From Tepidimonas fonticaldi (GTDB lineage Bacteria > Pseudomonadota > Gammaproteobacteria > Burkholderiales > Burkholderiaceae_C), in assembly GCF_007556755.1 (NCBI RefSeq), contig NZ_VJOO01000018.1:1-62192 (forward strand): a DNA stretch of 62,192 nt. The letters run 5' to 3'. A program made the translations under genes and the position numbers. Shown here piece by piece: positions 52,164-60,607 of the stretch; the stretch's first letter is position 1; each line of letters opens with the position of its first letter. Under the pieces are notes generated by a model. The model was not told the origin of the DNA. It made no database searches and saw only the letters and a list, made by a program, of their open reading frames with translations.

Positions 52164-52424
52164 ATGGCCCGCCTGCGTCGCATCGCCCACACCCACCGCC
52201 TGGCGCTGATGAAGACCGCCACCTACTACGTCATGCACGTGACGGTGGCGATGGCAGTCGCCTACGCCGTCACTGGCAGCTGGCTGGCCGCGTTGACGCT
52301 GAGCCTGCTGGAGCCGACCGTGCAGGCGGTGGCGTACTTCTTCCACGAGCGTGCCTGGGCGCGCGTGGCGCAACGGCCCGCCGCCGAAGCGCGGCCGGCC
52401 GCACTCGCCGCCGCTCAGCCCTGA
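52164..52424 (+). CDS. DUF2061 membrane protein
   Basis: 86 residues with a start at ATG 52164 (AAGGAG upstream). Two hydrophobic segments surround [46 protein letters not shown], which is the DUF2061 pattern. Small integral membrane proteins of this family have no fixed function and are often found near metal or redox genes. It ends with a 10-bp overlap with the convergent pgk gene. Confidence 0.8.
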   Translation: MARLRRIAHTHRLALMKTATYYVMHVTVAMAVAYAVTGSWLAALTLSLLEPTVQAVAYFFHERAWARVAQRPAAEARPAALAAAQP

Positions 52425-53611
52425 GCGCGGCGCTGCAGCACCTCGAAGGCCGGCAGCGTCTTGCCTTCGAGCACCTCCAGGAAGGCGCCGCCGCCGGTGG
52501 AGATGTAGCCCACGCGGTCGGTGATATGGAACTTGGCGATCGCCGCCAGCGTATCGCCGCCGCCGGCGATGGAGAAGGCATCCGAGTGCGCGATCGCCGA
52601 GGCCAGCATCTTGGTGCCGCCCGCGAACTGGTCATACTCGAACACGCCCAGCGGCCCGTTCCAGACGATGGTGCCCGCGTGCGCGATGATCTCGGCCAGC
52701 CGCGCCGCGCTCTTGGGGCCGATGTCCAGAATGCGGTCGTGCGGGCCGACCTCGTCCACCGACACGCGGTTGGCGCGCGCCAGCGACGAGACCTCGTCGG
52801 CCACCACCACGTCCACCGGCAGCGGCACCTCGGCGCCGCGCTCCTTCATCAGATCCATCACCTGCTGGGCTTCGCGCACCATCTCGGGCTCGGCCAGCGA
52901 ATCGCCGATGCGCTTGCCCGCCGCGAGCAGAAAAGTGTTGGCGATGCCGCCCCCGACGATCAACTGATCCACCTTGGCGGCCAGCGTCTTGAGGATGGAG
53001 AGCTTGGTGCTGACCTTGGAGCCGCCGACGATCGCCACCAGTGGGCGGCGGGGGTTTTCCAGCGCGCGGCTGATGGCGTCCATCTCGGCGGCCAGCAGCG
53101 GCCCGGCGCAGGCGATGGGCGCCGTTTCGGCGATGCCGTAGGTGGTGGCCTCGGCCCGGTGCGCGGTGCCGAAGGCGTCGTGCACGAAGATGTCGCACAG
53201 CTTGCCCAGCTTGGCGGCCAGTTCCGGGCTGTTCTTCTTCTCGCCCTTGTTGAGGCGGCAGTTTTCCAGCAGCACCACCTCGCCCGGCGCGACCGAAAAG
53301 CCCCCGTCCACCCAGTTCGTGATCAGCGGCACCGGCCGGCCCAGCAGCTCGCCCAGGCGCTGGGCCACCGGCGCCAGCGTGTCTTCGGGGCGCGGCTCGC
53401 CCTCGGTCGGCCGCCCCAGGTGCGACGTCACCATGACCGCCGCGCCGGCGTCCAGGGCCATCTGGATCGCGGGCACCGAGGCGCGGATGCGCGTGTCCTC
53501 GGTGATGCGGCCGTCGTCGTCCTGCGGGACGTTGAGATCGGCGCGGATGAAGACGCGCTTGCCGCGCACTTCGCCACGCGCGCACAGATCGGAGAAGCGG
53601 AGGAATTGCAT
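52415..53611 (-). CDS. pgk: Phosphoglycerate kinase
   Basis: 398 residues from ATG 53611. [57 protein letters not shown] and the nucleotide loop [11 protein letters not shown] are all present. Transfers phosphate from 1,3-bisphosphoglycerate to ADP. The upstream in-frame extension of 34 codons has no similarity and is not used. In related bacteria pgk commonly precedes pyk; here they are 14 kb apart. Confidence 0.95.
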   Translation of the reverse strand: MQFLRFSDLCARGEVRGKRVFIRADLNVPQDDDGRITEDTRIRASVPAIQMALDAGAAVMVTSHLGRPTEGEPRPEDTLAPVAQRLGELLGRPVPLITNWVDGGFSVAPGEVVLLENCRLNKGEKKNSPELAAKLGKLCDIFVHDAFGTAHRAEATTYGIAETAPIACAGPLLAAEMDAISRALENPRRPLVAIVGGSKVSTKLSILKTLAAKVDQLIVGGGIANTFLLAAGKRIGDSLAEPEMVREAQQVMDLMKERGAEVPLPVDVVVADEVSSLARANRVSVDEVGPHDRILDIGPKSAARLAEIIAHAGTIVWNGPLGVFEYDQFAGGTKMLASAIAHSDAFSIAGGGDTLAAIAKFHITDRVGYISTGGGAFLEVLEGKTLPAFEVLQRRAQG

Positions 53612-53778
53612 GTCGGCTCCGGAGGGGGGTGAAGACATTGCCGTGCCCCGGCCGGTTCGGTCGCCGGTTGCGATGCGGCAGGGGGATTGTAAGAAGCCGC
53701 ATGCCCCTGTCATCCCCCCGTCGGCCGTGCGCCGAGCGCGCAGCGGGCGGGCGAAAGGGCAGGCATGGCAGGACGAAT

Positions 53779-54060
53779 CCGGTGGTGGCCACGGGCCGCG
53801 TGGCCCCCGCCCGCGAGACGACGCTGGCCAGCACCCTGACCGGCCGCGTCGTTGCCACCCCGGTGGCCGATGGCGTGCTGTTGGCGCGACTGGTGGAGGT
53901 GGGCGATGGCGTCACCCCCGGCAAGGCGTTGCTGCGCTTTGCGGTGGCGGGCACGCCCCGCATCCTGCTGGATCTGGACGAGCGCGACCTGGGCGCGCTG
54001 GCGGTGGGCCAGCCCGCTGCGGTGCGGGCCGACGCCTGGCCCGATCAGCGCATTGCCGCC
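53779..54060 (+). pseudogene. Remnant of a HlyD/MacA-type membrane fusion protein
   Basis: Codons from [21 protein letters not shown] to [10 protein letters not shown] have the pattern of a periplasmic adaptor: the ATGRV start of the beta-barrel/lipoyl region, then [26 protein letters not shown] and [17 protein letters not shown]. The middle part (the coiled-coil hairpin, about 140 residues in the family) is absent between GRVVATP and VADGVL. The fragment ends abruptly where an ABC ATPase piece begins in a different frame. Confidence 0.6.
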
Positions 54061-54062
54061 CG

Positions 54063-54365
54063 GTGCAGCTCTCGGGCGGGCAGCAGCAGCGCGTGGCCAT
54101 CGTGCGCGCGCTCATGAACCGCCCGCGCCTGGTGCTGGCCGACGAGCCGACCGGCAACCTCGACACCCACACCGCCCAGGAGGTGTTCGCGCTGCTGCGC
54201 GAGCTCAACCGCGAAGAGGGCACCGCCTTCCTCATCGTCACGCACGACCCCGGGCTGGCGGCACGCTGCGACGGGCAGATCCACCTGCAGGACGGGCGAT
54301 TGATCGAGCCGGATGGGGCGGGGGTGGTCACCGCTGCGGCCACCGCACCCCTCACCGCTCAATAG
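54063..54365 (+). pseudogene. C-terminal fragment of a MacB/LolD-type ABC ATPase
   Basis: Starts exactly at the signature motif [21 protein letters not shown], then [12 protein letters not shown] (Walker B) and [15 protein letters not shown] (H-loop), to TAG 54365. The Walker A half (about 130 residues) and any permease are missing. With the preceding adaptor remnant it records a lost tripartite exporter. Tail-to-tail overlap of 7 bp with the MarR gene. Confidence 0.75.
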
Positions 54366-54943
54366 GCGGTCGCGGCGCGGGCGGCCTGGTCGTAGCGGCC
54401 GCTGAGCTGGCGCAGCGTGCGCGCCACGTCGGCCAGGCGCTGGTTCTCGTCCTCCGCCCCGGAGAACCCCGGCATCAGGCAGGCCTCGCGCACCGCGCGG
54501 TAGCGCAGGCACAGCGCATGGCCGGCGTCGGTGGTGGCGTAGAACACCTCTTTGCCGCGTTTGGTGCCGGCCACCAGCCCCATGCCTTGCAGCTTGCGCA
54601 CCGAGTACGACACGACGTGCGCGTCCTCGATGTTGAGCACGAAGGCGATGTCCGACAGGCGCTTCGGCGTGCGGCGGTGGTTGATGTGGTGCAGCACCAG
54701 CACGTCGGTGGGCGTCATGTCCTTGACGCCGGCGGCGCCCATGCAGCGGATCAGCCAGCGGTTGAAGGCGTGCGCGGCGATGATGAGGCCGAACTCGAAC
54801 TCCGACAGCTCCGGCGACTTCTCGGAGACCAGGTGCGCGGACGAGACGATCGGCCGGTCCGGCGAGGGGGGCTCGACGGCGGGTAGCGGCGCGGCGGGGT
54901 CGGCGCGGGACGAAGGGCGGACGGAAGAGCGAGCGCGTGTCAT
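54359..54943 (-). CDS. MarR-type winged-helix regulator, likely controlling the pyroglutamate locus
   Basis: 194 residues. After a disordered Pro/Ser-rich N-terminus (about 1-35) the helices [28 protein letters not shown], the DNA-binding part [45 protein letters not shown] and the wing [26 protein letters not shown] form a MarR fold. It is divergent from dctP, and the gap holds a 20-bp palindrome. Its ligand is not known; pyroglutamate or a derivative is inferred from the operon. Confidence 0.8.
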   Translation of the reverse strand: MTRARSSVRPSSRADPAAPLPAVEPPSPDRPIVSSAHLVSEKSPELSEFEFGLIIAAHAFNRWLIRCMGAAGVKDMTPTDVLVLHHINHRRTPKRLSDIAFVLNIEDAHVVSYSVRKLQGMGLVAGTKRGKEVFYATTDAGHALCLRYRAVREACLMPGFSGAEDENQRLADVARTLRQLSGRYDQAARAATAY

Positions 54944-55014
54944 GGCGCCGATCCTACCCCCGGCCGCCCGGGGTTACCCGGGCACCGCGGGTAAACCATA
55001 ACGACGTGACGTTA

Positions 55015-55034
55015 ATAAAACGTTGACGTTTTAT
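55015..55034. promoter_or_regulatory. 20-bp palindromic operator between marR and dctP
   Basis: ATAAAACGTTGACGTTTTAT is a perfect inverted repeat (9-bp arms, TG centre) in the AT-rich divergent gap, 72 bp from the marR start and 88 bp from the dctP start. Size and symmetry are typical of a MarR dimer site. Confidence 0.7.
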
Positions 55035-55122
55035 CGAAGTGCTGTTACCGTTCGGGCACCGACCGCGCTGGGCGCGGCGGTTCCTCGGCCCCCGCTTTTC
55101 CGTCGTCACAGGAGAGAGTCCG

Positions 55123-56100
55123 ATGCGCGTCACCCTTGCCACCTTCGCCGCCGCCGCCACGCTGACGCTGGCCCACGCCACCGCCGCCGCCCAGAGCGTC
55201 AAGTGGGACATGCCCATCGCCTATCCGGCCGGCAACTTCCACACCGCCAATATCCTGATGTTCGCCAAGGACGTCGAGCGCGCGACCGGCGGCAAGCTCT
55301 CGATCACCGTGCACGAGAACGGCTCGCTGTTCAAGGCGCCGGAGATCAAGCGCGCCGTGCAGAGCGGCCAGGCGCAGATCGGCGAGGTGCTGATCTCCAA
55401 CTTCTCCAACGAGAACCCGCTGTTCGGCATCGACTCGATCCCGTTCCTGGCCACCAGCTATGGCGACGCGCGCAAGCTGTGGCAGGCGTCGCGCCCGGCC
55501 GTCGAGGCGGCGCTGGACAAGCAGGGTCTGAAGGTGCTGTACGCGGTGCCGTGGCCGCCGCAGGGCATCTTCAGCGCCAAGCCGATCGAGTCGGCCGCCG
55601 ACCTGCGCGGGGCCAAGTGGCGCGCCTACAACCCCAACACCAGCCGCATCGCGCAGCTGGTCGGCGCGCAGCCGGTGACGATCCAGGCCGCCGAGCTGAC
55701 GCAGGCGCTGGCCACCGGGGCGGTCAACGCCTTCATGACCTCCGGCGCCACCGGCTACGACAGCAAGGTGTGGGAGCAGGTCAAGTACTACTACGACGTG
55801 GCGGCGTGGCTGCCCAAGAATGTGGTGTTCGTCTCCAAGCGGGCCTTCGACGCGCTGGACAAGCCCACCCAGCAGGCGCTGCTGAAGACCGCGGCCGACG
55901 CCGAGGCGCGCGGCTGGCGCGAGAGCGAGGAAAAGACCGCCTGGTACCTGGAGCAGCTGCGCAAAAACGGCATGACGGTGAGCAAGGGCTCGCCGCAGCT
56001 GCAGGCCGACCTGCGCAAAATCGGCGAGACGATGATCGAGGAGTGGACGCGCCAGGCCGGGGCCGAAGGCGCGGCGGTGCTGGCCACCTACCGCAAGTGA
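55123..56100 (+). CDS. dctP: TRAP transporter solute-binding protein (DctP), probably for pyroglutamate
   Basis: 325 residues from ATG 55123, preceded by AGGAGAG. Signal peptide to about residue 25 (ATAAAQ), then the DctP fold: MPIAYPAGNFHTANILMFAKDVERATGGKLSITVHENGSLFK, EIKRAVQSGQAQIGEVLISNF, and the conserved Arg in KWRAYNPNTSR region that usually pairs with the substrate carboxylate. The pxp genes downstream and known pyroglutamate-binding DctP proteins of Bordetella support pyroglutamate as ligand. Confidence 0.88.
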   Translation: MRVTLATFAAAATLTLAHATAAAQSVKWDMPIAYPAGNFHTANILMFAKDVERATGGKLSITVHENGSLFKAPEIKRAVQSGQAQIGEVLISNFSNENPLFGIDSIPFLATSYGDARKLWQASRPAVEAALDKQGLKVLYAVPWPPQGIFSAKPIESAADLRGAKWRAYNPNTSRIAQLVGAQPVTIQAAELTQALATGAVNAFMTSGATGYDSKVWEQVKYYYDVAAWLPKNVVFVSKRAFDALDKPTQQALLKTAADAEARGWRESEEKTAWYLEQLRKNGMTVSKGSPQLQADLRKIGETMIEEWTRQAGAEGAAVLATYRK

Positions 56101-56122
56101 CGGCGACGTGCCCGAGCCCGCG

Positions 56123-56635
56123 ATGAAGGCCCTCAACCGCCTGTTCGACCTCGCCGCCTGGCTGGCGGCGGGTTTTCTGATCGGCACGCTGGCGATGGTG
56201 CTGCTCGGCATCGCCGGGCGGCTCTGGCCCGCGCTGGCGCTGCCCGGCTCGGACGCCTACGCCGGCTACTGCATGGCCGCAGCGGCGTTCCTGGCGCTGG
56301 CGCCGACGCTGCGCCGCGGCGAGCACATCCGCGTGATGCTGGTGCTGCAGCGCCTGCCGGTGCCGGCGCGGCGCGCGGTGGAGCTGGCGGTGCACGCGGT
56401 GGGCCTGGCGCTGGCCGGCGGGCTGGCGTGGTTCTCGCTGCGGCTGGTGTGGCAGAGCCACGCCTTCCACGACATCTCCACCGGGCTGGACGCCACGCCG
56501 CTGTGGATTCCGCAGCTCGGCATGGCCGCGGGCACGGTGCTGCTGGTGCTGGCGCTGGCGGTGCAGTTCGTCGAACACCTGCGCGGCCAGCCCGCGCCCG
56601 CTGCGCCGGGCGACGAGCCCGCGCGCATCGAATGA
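56123..56635 (+). CDS. dctQ: TRAP transporter small membrane subunit (DctQ)
   Basis: 170 residues from ATG 56123 (a GTG 15 bp earlier is also in frame). Four hydrophobic helices with the conserved EHIRVMLVLQRLP loop and LVWQSHAFHDISTGLDATPLWIPQ are typical of DctQ. It couples the binding protein to the large subunit. Separated from dctP and dctM by about 20 bp on each side. Confidence 0.88.
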   Translation: MKALNRLFDLAAWLAAGFLIGTLAMVLLGIAGRLWPALALPGSDAYAGYCMAAAAFLALAPTLRRGEHIRVMLVLQRLPVPARRAVELAVHAVGLALAGGLAWFSLRLVWQSHAFHDISTGLDATPLWIPQLGMAAGTVLLVLALAVQFVEHLRGQPAPAAPGDEPARIE

Positions 56636-56654
56636 CGCTACGGGGGACACGGCT

Positions 56655-57953
56655 ATGGATCTGCTGATTACCGGGGTGCTGATCGGCGCCTTGCTGCTGC
56701 TGCTGGCGGCCGGGGTCTGGATCGGCCTGGCGCTGATTGGTGTGGCCTGGATCGGCATGGCGCTGTTCACCCAGCGCTCGGTCGGCGACGCGATGGCGCT
56801 GACCATCTGGGGCTCGGCCTCGTCGTGGACGCTGACGGCGCTGCCGCTGTTCATCTGGATGGGCGAGATCCTGTTCCGCACCCGGCTGTCGGAGGATCTG
56901 TTCCGCGGGCTGGCGCCGTGGCTGCAGCGCCTGCCGGGACGGCTGCTGCACACCAACATCCTGGGCAGCACGCTGTTTGCGGCGGTGTCGGGCTCGTCGG
57001 CGGCCACCTGCGCCACGGTTGGCAAGATGACGCTGCCGGAGCTGCAGCGCCGTGGCTACCCGGACGCGCTGAGCCTGGGCACGCTGGCCGGTGCCAGTAC
57101 GCTCGGGCTCTTGATCCCGCCGTCGATCATCATGATCGTTTATGGCGTGACGGCCGAGGTGTCGATCGCGCGCCTGTTCGTCGGTGGCATCGTGCCGGGT
57201 CTGCTGCTGGCCGCGCTGTTCATGGGCTACGTGATCGTGTGGTCGCTGCTGCACCCGCAGGCCATCCCGCCGGAGGCAGAGCGGCTGAGCTTGGCGGACA
57301 AGCTGCGCGCCAGCCGCCACCTGCTGCCGGTGCTGCTGCTGATCGGCGGGGTACTCGGCACCATCTACACCGGGATTGCCACCGCCACCGAGGCGGCGGC
57401 GGTCGGCGTCGTGGGCGCGCTGCTGATCGCCGCGGCCCAGCGGGCGCTGACCTGGGCGACGCTGCGCGACAGCCTGCTCGGCGCGGTGCGCATGTATTGC
57501 ATGATTGCGCTGATCCTGGCCGGGGCGGCGTTTTTGACGCTGGCGATGGGCTATCTGGGCCTGCCGCGCCACGTGGCGACGTGGATCGGCTCGCTGCAGT
57601 TGGAGCCGTGGCAGCTGGTGGCGGCGCTGGCGCTCTTTTTCATCGTGCTCGGCTGCTTTCTGGACGGCATCTCCATCGTCGTGCTGACGATGGGCGTGCT
57701 GCTGCCGACCGTGCAGGCCGCCGGGTTGGACCTGATCTGGTTTGGCATCTTCGTCGTCGTGATGGTGGAGATGGCGCAGATCACGCCGCCGGTGGGCTTC
57801 AACCTGTTCGTGCTGCAGGGCATGACCGGGCGGCAGGTGACGGAGCTCGCCCGCCACGCGGCGCCGATGTTCGTCATCATGGTGCTGGCGGTGGTGCTGC
57901 TGACCGCCTTTCCGGAGCTGGTGACGTGGCTGCCGCAGCGCATGGCGGGCTGA
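56655..57953 (+). CDS. dctM: TRAP transporter large permease (DctM)
   Basis: 432 residues, about 12 hydrophobic segments. The conserved SGSSAATCATVGKMTLPELQRRGY and GASTLGLLIPPSIIMIVYG motifs are the substrate/Na+ sites of DctM, and VVMVEMAQITPPVGFNLFVLQG is the second repeat. Imports substrate with a sodium gradient. pxpB begins inside its 3' end. Confidence 0.93.
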   Translation: MDLLITGVLIGALLLLLAAGVWIGLALIGVAWIGMALFTQRSVGDAMALTIWGSASSWTLTALPLFIWMGEILFRTRLSEDLFRGLAPWLQRLPGRLLHTNILGSTLFAAVSGSSAATCATVGKMTLPELQRRGYPDALSLGTLAGASTLGLLIPPSIIMIVYGVTAEVSIARLFVGGIVPGLLLAALFMGYVIVWSLLHPQAIPPEAERLSLADKLRASRHLLPVLLLIGGVLGTIYTGIATATEAAAVGVVGALLIAAAQRALTWATLRDSLLGAVRMYCMIALILAGAAFLTLAMGYLGLPRHVATWIGSLQLEPWQLVAALALFFIVLGCFLDGISIVVLTMGVLLPTVQAAGLDLIWFGIFVVVMVEMAQITPPVGFNLFVLQGMTGRQVTELARHAAPMFVIMVLAVVLLTAFPELVTWLPQRMAG

Positions 57954-58720
57954 GCCCGGCGCCGCGCCTGCTGCCGCTGGGCGACGCGGCCTGGACGGTG
58001 GAGTTCGGCGCGGCGATCGACCCGGCGCTGCACGCGCGCGTGCTGGCCCTGGAGGCGGCGGTGCGCGCCGCGCAGGCCAGCGGCGCGCCGCCGTGGGACG
58101 CGGTGCAGGACGTGGTGCCGACCTTCCGCTCGCTGACCGTGCACTACGACCCGCTCGCCGGGGGCGCCGGTGACGGGGTGGCGCTGGGGCGGGCGCTGCT
58201 GCTGCTCGCGCAGCACGCGGGCGCGGCGCCGCCGCGCGGGCGGCGCTGGACGCTGCCGGCCTGCTTCGACGCGGCGCTGGCGCCGGATCTGGCGGCGCTG
58301 GCGGCGCGCCAGGGCCTCACCCCCGCCGCGGTGGTGGAGCGGCTGCTCAGCGTGGAGCTGCGCGTGTATCAGATCGGCTTCATGCCGGGCTTTCCCTACA
58401 TGGGCGGGGTGCCGCCGGCGCTGCAGGTGCCGCGCCTGCCCACGCCGCGCAAGGCGGTGCCCGCGGGCTCGATCGCGCTGGCGGGCGCGATGGCTGCGGT
58501 CTACCCGTGGGAAAGCCCCGGCGGCTGGCACCTGGTGGGCCGCACGCCGGCGCCGCTGTGGGACCTGCGCCGCGATCCGCCGGCGCTGCTGGCCAGCGGC
58601 GACGTGGTGCGCTGGCGCGCCATCGACGCCGCCGAATACGAGCGACTGCGGCAGGCCGCGCAGCGCGGGGTGCTGGACGTGGCCGCTTGGTGCGACGCGC
58701 CGGCGGAGGCCGCCGCGTGA
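57926..58720 (+). CDS. pxpB: 5-oxoprolinase subunit PxpB (KipI family)
   Basis: 264 residues if started at GTG 57926, which overlaps dctM by 28 bp; no ATG occurs before the conserved sequence (LLPLGDAAWTVEFG). The core SLTVHYDPLAG, VYQIGFMPGFPYMGG and RVPRLPTPRKAVPAGSIALAG-like (VPRLPTPRKAVPAGSIALAG) are standard for KipI/PxpB. It acts with PxpC and PxpA to hydrolyse 5-oxo-L-proline to glutamate with ATP. Ends in an overlap with pxpC (GTGA). Confidence 0.9.
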   Translation: MAAAAHGGLSPAPRLLPLGDAAWTVEFGAAIDPALHARVLALEAAVRAAQASGAPPWDAVQDVVPTFRSLTVHYDPLAGGAGDGVALGRALLLLAQHAGAAPPRGRRWTLPACFDAALAPDLAALAARQGLTPAAVVERLLSVELRVYQIGFMPGFPYMGGVPPALQVPRLPTPRKAVPAGSIALAGAMAAVYPWESPGGWHLVGRTPAPLWDLRRDPPALLASGDVVRWRAIDAAEYERLRQAAQRGVLDVAAWCDAPAEAAA

Positions 58721-59784
58721 GCGCCGCGCTGCAGGTGCTCGACGGCGGCGTCGGCACCACCGTACAGGACCTGGGCCGGCGCGGCCGGCGCCACTGGGGC
58801 GTGGCGTTGGCCGGGGCGCTGGACCCGTGGTGGGCGCGCGCCGCCCACGCGCTGCTGGACAACCCGCCCGAGGCGGCGCTGCTGGAGCTGCGCCTGCTGG
58901 GGCCGCGCCTGCGCGCGGAAGGCGCCGCGGTGCGCGTCGCGGTGGTGGGCGACGTGGCGGCGACGGTGGAGCGCGCCGCCGGCGCGCGGCAGCCGTTGCC
59001 CGGCTGGTGCAGCGTCACGCTGCAGCCCGGCGACGCGCTGCGCCTGGGGGCGGTGCAGGGGCTGGCCTACCTGGCGGTGGCGGGCGGCCTCGACGTGCCG
59101 CTGGTGCTGGGCAGCCGTGCCACGCACGAGCGCACCGCGATGGGTGGGCTGCAGGGCCGCGCCCTGCGCGCCGGCGACCGGCTGCCGTGCGCCGCGGCGG
59201 ACGCCGGCCCCGGCGTGGAGCGCCGCGCCGACCCCTTGCCGGACGACGACGGCCCGATCCGCGTCCTCTGGGGCCCGCAGGACGACCACTTCACCCCGGC
59301 GGCGCGTGCGCTTTTCGTGCAGGCCGACTGGCGCCTCACGCCGGAGCGCGACCGCATGGGCATGCGGCTCGCGGGCCCGGCGCTGGAGCACTTGACCCCT
59401 GCGCACGCGGACATCGTCTCCGACGGCGTGGCGCCCGGCGCGATCCAGGTGCCCGCCAGCGGCCAGCCGATCGTGCTGCTGGCCGACGCGCAGACCGTGG
59501 GCGGCTACCCAAAGATCGCCACCGTCATCCAGGCCGACCTGGGCCGGCTGGCGCGTTGGCCGGCGGCGCGGCCGCTGCGCTTCTTGGCCGTGACGCTGGA
59601 GCAGGCGCGGGTGGCGTTGCACGCGCGCCGGGACGCCTGGGCCGCGTGGGCCGCGCGGCGGCAGGCGTGGCGCCCGCCCGGCTATCTGGACGAGGCGCGG
59701 CTGTACGGCGCCAACCTGATCAGCGGCGTGCTGCGCGCCGCGCTCGACGACGCCCCGTGGGCGGGGCTGGAGGAAGGTGAATGA
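58717..59784 (+). CDS. pxpC: 5-oxoprolinase subunit PxpC (KipA/biotin-dependent carboxyltransferase-like fold)
   Basis: 355 residues from GTG 58717, overlapping the pxpB stop. LQVLDGGVGTTVQDLGRRG, AGALDPWWARAAHALLDNPP, YLAVAGGLDVPLVLGSRATH, RMGMRLAGPALEH and ILLADAQTVGGYPKIATV are the family landmarks. With PxpB it forms the ATP-using half of 5-oxoprolinase. It is overlapped by pxpA at ATGA. Confidence 0.93.
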   Translation: MSAALQVLDGGVGTTVQDLGRRGRRHWGVALAGALDPWWARAAHALLDNPPEAALLELRLLGPRLRAEGAAVRVAVVGDVAATVERAAGARQPLPGWCSVTLQPGDALRLGAVQGLAYLAVAGGLDVPLVLGSRATHERTAMGGLQGRALRAGDRLPCAAADAGPGVERRADPLPDDDGPIRVLWGPQDDHFTPAARALFVQADWRLTPERDRMGMRLAGPALEHLTPAHADIVSDGVAPGAIQVPASGQPIVLLADAQTVGGYPKIATVIQADLGRLARWPAARPLRFLAVTLEQARVALHARRDAWAAWAARRQAWRPPGYLDEARLYGANLISGVLRAALDDAPWAGLEEGE

Positions 59785-60563
59785 CCCCCCGAACCCCTTG
59801 CGTGGACCTGAACGCCGATCTGGGCGAGAGCTTTGGCGCCTGGACGATGGGCGACGACGAGGCGCTGCTGGCCATCGTCGGACGCGCCAACGTCGCCTGC
59901 GGCTTCCACGCCGGCGACCCGCTGGTGATGTGCCGCACCGTGCGCCGGGCGCGCGAGCGCGGCGTGGCCATCGGCGCGCACCCGGGCTTTCCGGATCTGC
60001 AGGGCTTTGGCCGCCGGCGCATGGACTTGGAGCCCGAGGAACTGCAGGCGCTGCTGATCGTTCAGATCGGCGCGCTGGCCGGCGTGTGCCGCGCCGAAGG
60101 GGCGCGGCTCGCGCACGTCAAGCCGCACGGCGCGCTCAACAACATGGCCTGCGCCGACGAGGCGCTGGCGCGCACCGTGGTGCAGGCGGTGCGCGCGTTC
60201 GACCCCGCGCTGCCGCTGCTGGCGCCGGCGTGCTCGGCGCTGGAGCGCGCGGCGCTCGCGCTGGGCCAGCCGGTGCTGCGCGAGGTGTTCGCCGACCGCG
60301 CCTACCAGGACGACGGCCAGCTCGTGCCCCGCCGCGAGCCGGGCGCCGTGCTGCACGACCCGGACGAGGCGGTGGCGCACGTGCTGGCGATGCTGCAGGC
60401 CGGCGGCCTGGTCACCCGCGGCGGGCGCGTGCTGCCGACCCCGATCGACAGCGTCTGCGTGCACGGCGACGGGCCGCAGGCGGTGCAGACCGCGCGCCGG
60501 CTGCGCGAGGCGCTGGCGCAGCGCGGCTGGCTGGCGAGCGCCGCCGGCGCCGTCGTGGCATGA
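59781..60563 (+). CDS. pxpA: 5-oxoprolinase subunit PxpA (LamB/YcsF family)
   Basis: 260 residues. VDLNADLGESFGAWTMGDDEALL at the N-terminus, NVACGFHAGDP, IGAHPGFPDLQGFGRR and VKPHGALNNMA are the conserved LamB/YcsF motifs with likely metal or catalytic His/Asp. Gene order B-C-A with tight overlaps makes one operon with the TRAP genes. Confidence 0.95.
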   Translation: MTPRTPCVDLNADLGESFGAWTMGDDEALLAIVGRANVACGFHAGDPLVMCRTVRRARERGVAIGAHPGFPDLQGFGRRRMDLEPEELQALLIVQIGALAGVCRAEGARLAHVKPHGALNNMACADEALARTVVQAVRAFDPALPLLAPACSALERAALALGQPVLREVFADRAYQDDGQLVPRREPGAVLHDPDEAVAHVLAMLQAGGLVTRGGRVLPTPIDSVCVHGDGPQAVQTARRLREALAQRGWLASAAGAVVA

Positions 60564-60607
60564 TGCGCGCCATGCGGGCCGCCGCCCGCCAAGGAGGGCC
60601 GAACGCA

